From: Elysia crispata
Lineage: Eukaryota; Mollusca; Gastropoda; Plakobranchidae
DNA length: 64,000 nt
Direction of reading: 5' to 3'
Assembly: GCA_033675545.1 (NCBI GenBank)
Contig: JAWDGP010006240.1
Span: forward strand, 37,884-101,883
Shown here piece by piece: positions 55,801 through 64,000 of this stretch. Position 1 is the first letter of the stretch. Each line of letters opens with the position of its first letter. The notes beneath the pieces are model-generated. The model worked only from the letters and a program-made list of their open reading frames with translations, was not told the DNA's origin and did not search any database. The translations under genes were made by a program, and so were the position numbers.

Positions 55801-58150
55801 TCAGGTGCCGTGTTCTTTAGCGTATGCTGTCGTGACCTTCCACGCATCTCTATCTCTCGTCGCTTTCAGTCCTTCTGTCACTCTTCCTACTCTCAGCCAC
55901 TTTGTTGGTTCACTCAACATCTTTTGACCCTGTTTTCCCCGGCTGCATTTTTCCTAGTTGTCACAAGATGTTCTAGTTTTCCTCTTCTCATCACATGGCC
56001 AAAAAAGGTTACTTGGCGTTTACGTATTCTATTTATAAGTGATTTTGTTGGGTCGGCTTCTTGTACCACTGTTCCGTTTGATTTCTTTGCAGTCCATGAG
56101 ATTCGAGGCATTCTCAGAAGGAAAGACAGTTCTTAAATTGTCCAGGTCTCGCATCAATACATCAGAATGATATAGCATTCCAGAGCTCTTCTTGTATGAA
56201 TCGAGAAGTGGTTATTTGTTAGTATTGATTTCATTCTCTGAAAAATCTTTTTCTTTTTTTTTTGCTTGCGCTATTTTTAAGGACATTTTTCTTTGTTGTT
56301 GCGTCCATAACTTGATATTAAAGTATTTAAGTAAGTATTTGAATTGATCCCTTTGCTTGAGTTTCTTACCGTTGATAAAGATGTTGATCTGTGTACACTC
56401 ATTGTTTCAACTAACGATCATTACTTCTGTCTTTTTGCTATTCAATTACAATCCTTTCTTACTGCTTTCTTCTTCGAGGAAGTCTAAAAATTGTTGCAAA
56501 TTTTTTTTTTTTATTTTGTGCAATTCATACAGTGTCAGCAGCGTATCTCAATTTGTTGAAGATGTGCCCTCCTACTTTAATTCTCCGATAATTATCCTTC
56601 TAGGTTTCGCATGATAATTTCATCGCAGAGAGAGAAAAGGTTAGAGGAACGCACACACCCTTGTCTGATACCCGTTTTTTGAATGAGCTGATTTTCCCAT
56701 CAACTCTCATTGCTGCTGTATGTTGTCAGTACATGTTTTCTCTATCACTCGCAGATCCTTTCCAACTATCCTAGTGTTAGTTGTTTGATTATCTCATCAT
56801 GTTGTACGCTGTCAAATACCTTGGTCTAGTTAATGAAGCACAGAAATACCTCTTTTTGTACTTCCAAAGCTTATTCAATTATAGTTCTAAGGGTGCACAT
56901 TGCTTTTGTTGTACCTTTTCTCTCCACAAAGCCATAATGTTCATCTGCTATTTCTGGTTTATTTTGTTTTTGACTCGTATCATTATGATTTTTAAAAGTA
57001 TTTTGGTGATATGACTCATAAGACTGATCTTTAAATGCAATTCACACTCTGATGCTCCTGGTTCCTTGCCAGTGCAATAAATACAGATGTTGAGATGTCC
57101 GGTGGAATCTGACCTGTGTCTTAAATTTCATTAAGTAATGTTGTGATCTTGTCAGTTCCGTAGTCTTTATGTGCTTCTCATAACTCCACTGATACACTGC
57201 CTGGTGCTTTGCCTAATTTCATCTTTCTTACTGCTGCCCGGATCTCACGTTTCATGAAAGGTGGACCAGCAAAAGTGCGCTTAATTGCATTGCAATCCTT
57301 TCAGAGGTCTTCCAAAAGTTCACTTATGTACTCTGCCCATCTGTCTAAGTGTTTTTTTTTTCTTTTTCCAAAATAATGTTACCGTCTCTGGATTTAAGAC
57401 ATCCTATGTATGAGAAAATTTACTTTCCAGAGATTTCTTCCATGTTTTTGAAAATCGTCTGACACGTTCTTCTGTGGTATAGTTCGATGATTCTGCCCGT
57501 GTCATTGATTTACTTCTCTTTGGCTTCATCACTTTTTTTCTGATTTCCTTATGCAATTTTTCGTATTTTTTCTTTTATATTTTACTTGCCTTCTTTTATC
57601 CATAAGGTCAAACATATCCTCAGTACCCATCTATTTTTTTTCCTATCGACTCTTGTATTTGTTCCTCTGCTGCTTCTGTGATGGCTGTTATGAAATTTGC
57701 CCATCGTTGATCCACTTCCTCAGCTTCTTCAAACACTTCAAATTTGTTTTGGACAGCCACACGATACTTTTCTCGAAGGGTCTGGTTTGATTTTAATAAA
57801 GTCAAGTCAAGTTTGATGTGTTAGCTTTACTTCGAGTTTTCTGAAGCGCTAGTTTAAATTTAGCAGCTACTGGAACATGATCACTGTAACAGTCTGCTTC
57901 AGGGTAGATCTTTGCTGCGAGAAGCGCTCTTCTCAAACTTTTATTAAACAGGATGGAATCGATCTGGTTTCTGCTTCCAACAACTGGGCTTTTCCATGTC
58001 CATTTTCTTTTATTTCCTTCAACTGATGTCTCTCCTCGCATATTTCTAATGCTCAGTCCATGGAGTCCTGCCACACTTTCTGCTCTCCCTGCTCCTACAG
58101 AGCCAGCTCTGGGAAAGGAAATTATGGCAATCTTTCCCTCCGCTAGCCTG
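55801..58150 (-). mobile_element. RTE-like LINE, minus strand, nearly complete but dead
   Basis: Read from 58150 down: end of the endonuclease (RNMRGETSVE, KRKWTWKSP, NQIDSILFNK, then DCYSDHVPVAAKFKLAL), the linker KYRVAVQNKFEVFEEAEEVD (57770-57690), RT motif A as VFLCFIN, stop, TKVFDSVQHDE (about 56865-56785), LRYAADTV at about 56530-56550, the C-terminal ISWTAKKSN and RKRQVTFFGHVMRR (56111-55914), and the typical end AYAKEHGT with its stop at 55803-55801. The catalytic YADD is YAAD, so one catalytic aspartate is lost. The first part of the endonuclease is missing. Confidence 0.87.
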
Positions 58151-58569
58151 TAGGAGGTCCTTGGGCAAGACCGAGTACCCACACAGTCTCCCCCCCCCCA
58201 CCCCAACTATCAGGGTAACGATGAAGCCATGTATAGTAGGTGGTGGGTGGGTGTTAGGCAACTGGCAAGATGTCACTAATGGCGAATCACTCATCAAGCT
58301 GGCCAAGCAGATGACCCCAGTTTATAGGGCAATGGCTGGGCAGAAAAGTTCAGTATGAGCACTTCTCCTGTAGAAGGAAATGCTACTCACTACAGGTTTC
58401 TTTGCAAAGAATATCATGACAAAACACAACTCGAAAAAAGAAAGTAAACGTCGTGAATCTGAATGAGTGATCTGCGACAGGCAGGCTCAGTCTCGTCCGG
58501 TAGAGATCTTCATGTGTCCCAGTTGACACCTGATCGTCATAAAGCGTCTGCGCGTAAAATGAAATTAAA

Positions 58570-59560
58570 AACAACCATAGTAACATGGAATGTTAAAACA
58601 ATGCTACAATAAAAGAAAGCTAGAAAACATCAAACGAGAAATGGAAAGAATGAAAACTAATATACCAGGTATCAGCGAAGTCAGATGGCAAGGCGCAAGA
58701 AAGATAACGTTCGGAACGTTCGGAATATTCTACTCAGAAGGTACAGAACATGAGAGACGGGTGGCTATATTACTGGACCAAAATATGGTAAAAACAGTCA
58801 AAGGATTGGCCACTATCAGACAAAGTTTTACTTTTAAAGTTTGCAGGAAAACCATTGGACCTTAACATCATTCAAATATACACACCAACATCAATGAGGA
58901 CATAGGAAATTTTCATAAAGAAAGCAAAAGTACAATGCAGACAGCAGGACCCTCTTATCATCATAGGCGATTTTCATCCAAACGAACATATCTGTTCAAA
59001 TACCTAGGACTATTGATGACAGAAGATGCAATATATGATACTGAAATGAAGAAACGTATAGCAATAGCTTTACCCACGTGCAACAAGATGAGCCCCACAC
59101 TGAAGAACAGAAACATCTACGTGAACACAAAACTAAGAACCCTTCAATATAATGGTCAGTCTAGAGTATGGGTGCGAGAGATGGAAAGTATCCAAAAACA
59201 TCAAAAAAAAAAAAGAAAGAAATGAGAAGCTACTCAAATATGTTTTTTAAAAGGTTGATGAGAGTATTCTTGGAGTATTACAAAAAGAAAGACCAATACA
59301 GAAGTTTTCAAAAGCTGGGAATGTAGCGCTCATTTATAAAAGCAAACAAGGAGAGAAACTTGAAGTTTCTGGGCCATTTTTACAGAAAAAAATGGACTGG
59401 AAAAAGAAGCAGAGAAAGGCGAACAACATCTTAAGTATACAGATAGTCTGAACGCCTTTCCAACCGAGAAACAGATGCTCAACAAGAGTGTTATCAAGCT
59501 GGTTGATGACAGGATGGGGTGGACGGCCACAATTGTCGACGCCCAGATGGCCTGACACAA
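58570..59560 (+). mobile_element. RTE-like LINE with internal deletion, plus strand
   Basis: Begins with endonuclease motifs: VTWNVKTM at about 58580, KLENIKREMERMKT, GISEVRWQGARKI and LIIIGDFHP ending at 58980. FKYLGLLMTEDAIYD from the end of the RT domain follows within about 15 bp, so the rest of the endonuclease and nearly all of the RT are deleted. It continues through KKRIAIALPTCNK and NVNTK-like residues to a degraded C-terminal GH..RK block and a DRMGWTATI-like end near 59550. Many frameshifts. Confidence 0.8.
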
Positions 59561-62125
59561 GAAGAAAACATTTTTGTCCTACGAATGAAGTACGAAAAAA
59601 ATTGAAACAAAACTATTAAATTTGGCCTCAATTGAAAGTGCATACGTCATCGAAAGATCTGGTAGATTGAAGCAAAAATCTAAACCTGAATTTAAATCTA
59701 GAACTTAAGAGTCCAGATCTAAAGCATAAAACAGTAATTTTGAAGATTTTCTAAGCCAAGCCTTATTCTAGATCTATCCTAACTCCACAACAAGATTCAG
59801 ATTTAAATATTTCTTTAGTGAGCATCATCATCTGGGCATATTATAGATCACATAAGATCTTGACCACCATTAAATCTGCATGTTTATTCGTACCTTTTTA
59901 CACTCTATTGCAACAGCTTTTTCGATTTGATCTGAGCATTTTGATTGGGATGAAAATTACGAAACAGCAATAAATTGTTTATACATCATGTATGATTACG
60001 ACAATGCTCTTTTCGATTAACGCAATAAATTTATTTTTAAACCTTACCGCAACATATTTTTCCACTTAAGTAATCGAGAGAAGGCTGTCTGTCGCAATAT
60101 TTTTTTGAAGCTGAAGATTTTAAATGGTAGTCAATGTTTATTTCTCCATTGTGACAAATTTTTAAAAAATCAAGATCTAGAGGATAAATTTTTATACTAT
60201 TTTTGGATCATACTCGTATCAAGATCTGAAGATCTGGATGTTGATAGAACCTTTTTACACTTCAATGCAATAAATATTTCAATTTTATTCGAGCATTTTG
60301 TTTACGATTCATTTTTTTTACTTGATCACTTCATTTTTTTAATTACGATCTTTTTGTACTTTTGGCGACATAATTATTTTTTATTTAAGTATGGAGAAAT
60401 TTTTCAACTGCAACATTTTTAGGGGAAAGTCTAGACAAGATTAACGATTTCAAAAAATTAAATGTTGCACTCATTTGCAACACTATTTTCAAAATTTGTC
60501 TGAACCGGTTTTCGGTTCCATTGTGTAATTCCAGTCAGGATAATAATTTTTTGAAACTTTAGCTAGAATTTTTTTTTTTCAATCTCGACAAGATAAACTT
60601 CTTGTCCGATTGCAAACAAACTTTGTCCTCAGCCTTATATTTCCAAATAAGAAGATCATTAAATTTTATAATTTCATCTTTCTGAACCTCTAAGCTAAAT
60701 CTAAATTTTTAAACTAGTTTTTGGGCTGCTATAAATATTAGTTACAATTTTGAAAAGAAGAATAGTATTTGGACTGAGCGCTTCGTCATTCCTGACCCTG
60801 AGTATTTCATAGGAAAAGTAAAAATCATGGTGCATTTCAAATGAAATTCTTTGGTTGTAGTGAAGTTACTGTTTAAAGTCGGAATCCATAGTTCCGAATT
60901 CATGGACAAGTTTTTCATTGCGTGCTGTCTTAAATTCCTCTCCGTAAACATTTCCCTGATGCAATTCATTTTGGAATTCCTTCATTTAAATTTGATGAAG
61001 TCCTTGAACTATACCCATTCACTATAGCATTCCCTTGGATATCTTTATTCCCATCGATAAAGTATATTTAAAGAAATTATGGTGTTGAATTGTGCATAAA
61101 GATGATCAAGGTTTCAAATCTTAATGTAAAAATCCACCATGTGAGCATATCTGTAGGAGCACAATATCTACAAAATAAGCTATCAGGATCAAGGAATCAG
61201 ATGCTATGGAGAGATGAACTGATGGGAGGTTGGATATATTTATAACAAGCATCCTACTTTTGTATTTTGTGCTACACTGAAGAGCATAATATCTACAAGA
61301 AGGTTACCAGGATCAGCGGATGGCTTAAATGGTGAAGTGAACTAATCAAGTATTGCATGAAAAAAGCAGTAGACTTTGATTTGATTGATTGAAGACTAAT
61401 TTTTCGCAGCATCATGGCCAATGTTAATAGATGAGAAAGAACTTTGCGATGCATCGATGTTCATGAAAGAAACATTGATCGTTGGAATGTGGTTTTACGT
61501 TTATAAATACGGCCCTACATCTGAATTGGAATACATTAGCACCACATAAAATTAAAGTAATGGTGGAGAACTAAACCGTAAGAAAGCTGCGTGAGGAACC
61601 GCCCCCCATCCCCCAGCTTTGTTTTCCTTTTTTTTTTGCTTCAGACCTTTACTCCGTTTATCGCAGAAAGAGTGTTTTCTTGACAACATATTTGAAAAGA
61701 ACTTAAATGCATTGAGGTTCTATACATTCTAAAACTGAAAGAGTGGCTCTAAAACAGATAAATCTGTGTTTTCAAGTTCGCTTTACCCCAACTGTTTATT
61801 TGAACGGGAATTCATGCTTCTACGAGTGGCGCTCAAGAAGTCTTTCGTCTGAGTAGGAAGGAATAGTGAGAGAGTATTGAACTTTTGTCAGCCTTTGGAT
61901 CATTTCTTTGAAATGCAAGTTGTAAGTTTTCGGGATAATTTGTCAGTAATTTAGGCTTTTGATAGCGCATTTAATGAAATCGAAGTAAAAAATTCGTTTG
62001 TTTTTCTTTTGCTAAAGCCGTGTCATGGAGCCGCGTGGATATCACTTCGGTTATCAAAGTTTTTATACTTCCAAGGAGAATCTCTTCTGATATTTTTTAG
62101 GAAATGGTCTAAGTTTATGGTAACA
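59561..62125. other. AT-rich stretch, no gene recognised
   Basis: TCTAGA-rich words near 59695-59780. A diverged direct repeat of about 120 bp occurs near 61140-61225 and 61262-61350 (ATATCTACAA followed by AGGATCA). No first exon for gene B was found. Confidence 0.5.
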
Positions 62126-62132
62126 AAATTTA

Positions 62133-62264
62133 GGTCCAGTGGCACACTGGGTTAGAAAATTCAAATCAGGATTCCGATCGGTGATGGATGAAGATTTTGC
62201 AGGGCGCCCACATTATGTGGCAACTGAAGATAATGCTACCATAGTGAAGAATCGGGTTCTATAA
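62133..62264 (+). mobile_element. Mariner-type transposase DNA-binding domain relic
   Basis: The frame from 62133 reads GPVAHWVRKFKSGFRSVMDE, then DFAGRPHYVATEDNATIVKN and RVL, then TAA at 62262. This follows the helix-turn-helix region of mariner-family transposases: W..RFK.G..S..D....GRP...TT..NI..V...V..DRR. A stop at 62121, just upstream, and the abrupt change at 62262 show it is a fragment. It directly adjoins the tandem array whose unit is its second half. Confidence 0.7.
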
Positions 62265-64000
62265 GATCGTGAAGGGCGCCCACCTTTTGTGGTAACTGAA
62301 GATAATGTTACCATAGTGAAGAATTCGGGTTCTATAAGATCGTGAAGGGCGCCCACCTTTTGTGGTAACTGAAGATAATGTTACCATAGTGAAGAATTCG
62401 GGTTCTATAAGATCGTGAAGGGCGCCCACCTTTTGTGGTAACTGAAGATAATGTTACCATAGTGAAGAATCGGGTTCTATAAGATCGTGAAGGGCGCCCA
62501 TCTTTTGTGGTAACTGAAGATAATGTTACCATAGTGAAGACTTCGGGTTCTATAAGATCGTGAAGGGCGCCCATCTTTTGTGGTAACTGAAGATAATGTT
62601 ACCATAGTGAAGAATCGGGTTCTATAAGATCGTGAAGGGCGCCCATCTTTTGTGGTAACTGAAGATAATGTTACCATAGTGAAGAATTCCGGTTCTATAA
62701 GATCGTGAAGTGCGCCCATCTTTTGTGGTAACTGAAGATAATGTTACCATAGTGAAGAATCGGGTTCTATAAGATCGTGAAGGGCGCCCATCTTTTGTGG
62801 TAACTGAAGATAATGTTACCATAGTGAAGACTTCGGGTTCTATAAGATCGTGAAGGGCGCCCATCTTTTGTGGTAACTGAAGATAATGCTACCATAGTGA
62901 AGAATCCGGTTCTATAAGATCGTGAAGGGCGCCCACCTTTTGTGGTTACTGAAGATAATGCTACCATAGTGAAGAATCCGGTTCTATAAGATAGTAAAGG
63001 GCGCCCACCTTTTGTGGTTACTGAAGATAATGCTACCATAGTGAAGAATCGGGTTCTATAAGATAGTAAAGGGCGCCCACCTTTTGTGGTAACTGAAGAT
63101 AATGTTACCATAGTGAAGAATTCGGGTTCTATAAGATCGCGAAGGCCGCCCACCTTTTGTGGTAACTGAAGATAATGCTACCATAGTGAAGAATCGGATT
63201 CTATAAGATCGTGAAGGGCGCCCACCTTTTGTGGTAACTGAAGATAATGTTACCATAGTGAAGAATCGGGTTCTATAAGATCGTGAAGGGCGCCCATCTT
63301 TTGTGGTAACTGAAGATAATGTTACCATAGTGAAGAATCGGGTTCTATAAGATCGTGAAGGGCGCCCATCTTTTGTGGTAACTGAAGATAATGTTACCAT
63401 AGTGAAGAATTCGGGTTCTATAAGATCGTGAAGGGCGCCCACCTTTTGTGGTAACTGAAGATAATGTTACCATAGTGAAGAATTCGGTTCTATAAGGTAG
63501 TAAAGGGCGCCCACCTTTTGTGGTAACTGAAGATAATGTTACCATAGTGAAGAATTCGGGTTCTATAAGATCGTGAAGGGCGCCCACCTTTTGTGGTAAC
63601 TGAAGATAATGTTATCCTAGTGAAGAAACTGGTTATACAAGATCGTGAAGGGCGCCCACCTTTTGTGGTAACTGAAGATAATGCTACCATAGTGAAGAAT
63701 TCGGGTTCTACAAGATCGTGAAGGGCGCCCACCTTTTGTGGTAACTGAAGATAATGCTACCATAGTGAAGAATCGGATTCTATAAGATCGTGAAGGGCGC
63801 CCACCTTTTGTGGTTACTGAAGATAATGCTACCATAGTGAAGAATTCGGGTTCTATAAGATCGTGAAGGGCGCCCACCTTTTGTGGTAACTGAAGATAAT
63901 GTTACCATAGTGAAGAATCAGATTCTATAAGATCGTGAAGGGCGCCCACCTTTTGTGGTAACTGAAGATAATGTTACCATAGTGAAGACCTTTTGTGGTA
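62193..64000. repeat. 72/73-bp satellite array derived from a transposase fragment
   Basis: About 25 head-to-tail units run off the right end of the window. The unit starts GGGCGCCCACCTTTTGTGGT, then AACTGAAGATAATGTTACCA, then TAGTGAAGAAT(T)CGGGTTCT and ATAAGATCGTGAA. The 72-bp form is exactly 24 codons; read in frame with the mariner relic it gives DREGRPPFVVTEDN, VTIVKNRVL and a stop. The 73-bp form adds one T and shifts frame. Long minus-strand ORFs (80-128 codons) recur every two units but have no support as genes. Confidence 0.93.

Noticed and set aside
55810-56136. Plus-strand 108-codon ORF, and others to 57.8 kb
   Set aside because: They are antisense shadows of the minus-strand RTE-like LINE, whose motifs run continuously on the other strand.
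62332-63877. Regularly spaced minus-strand ORFs of 80-128 codons with a repeated peptide
   Set aside because: They are read across satellite units and alternate frames at the 73-bp copies. The meaningful frame is the plus-strand one shared with the mariner relic, and that contains a stop in every unit.

Overview
The window looks like nuclear DNA from an animal, probably a mollusc and most likely a heterobranch gastropod. It is AT-rich, its genes have small exons and long introns with GT..AG splice sites, and it is crowded with microsatellites (TC/GA, CTA, GATA), minisatellites and decayed transposable elements of several animal classes: P element, RTE-like LINE, CR1/L2-like LINE, Penelope-like element, Harbinger and mariner. 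The word TAGATCTAGATC and close variants recur through the non-coding DNA; I associate this with heterobranch gastropods from memory, so the taxonomic call is inference. No bacterial-style operons, RNA genes or CRISPR arrays are visible.

Layout. 1-3.4 kb is AT-rich with little recognisable (one weak RasGEF-N-like ORF remnant and an 86-bp tandem duplication). 3.4-5.6 kb holds a Penelope-element 3' fragment, a GA tract and a broken P-element/THAP9-type transposase. 10.8-14.6 kb, plus strand, holds a multi-exon unprocessed pseudogene of COP9 signalosome subunit 8, with nonsense changes, a frameshifting deletion and a tandemly repeated exon/intron junction. 18.1-19.2 kb is a 31-bp minisatellite. 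22.1-24.05 kb is a locally duplicated module (833-bp and 286-bp units) carrying a conserved short hairpin.

26.5-34.0 kb, minus strand, is a complete three-exon gene for a 174-residue four-pass membrane protein of the claudin/PMP22 superfamily. Its first intron holds the 3' end of a CR1/L2-like LINE with a (TAG)n tail, a 3.3-kb T-rich minisatellite and a 69-bp near-perfect palindrome. 34-43 kb is a dense cluster of TC, CTA and GATA tracts with a Harbinger fragment and a Penelope-like GIY-YIG remnant. 46.3-48.0 kb is a 50-bp minisatellite. 50.5-53.6 kb, minus strand, contains the last two exons of a second claudin-like gene, a tandem paralogue with identical intron phases; its first exon is not in the window as far as I can see.

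54.5-59.6 kb is a nest of RTE-like LINE fragments in opposite orientations. 62.1-64.0 kb is a tandem array running off the window; its 72/73-bp unit can be read as part of a mariner-type transposase DNA-binding domain, and the unamplified source sequence sits at the left edge.

The two claudin-like genes are the only apparently functional protein-coding genes. The rest is pseudogene, mobile-element or repeat DNA. The most unusual items are the transposase-derived satellite and the CSN8 pseudogene with its amplified exon junction.
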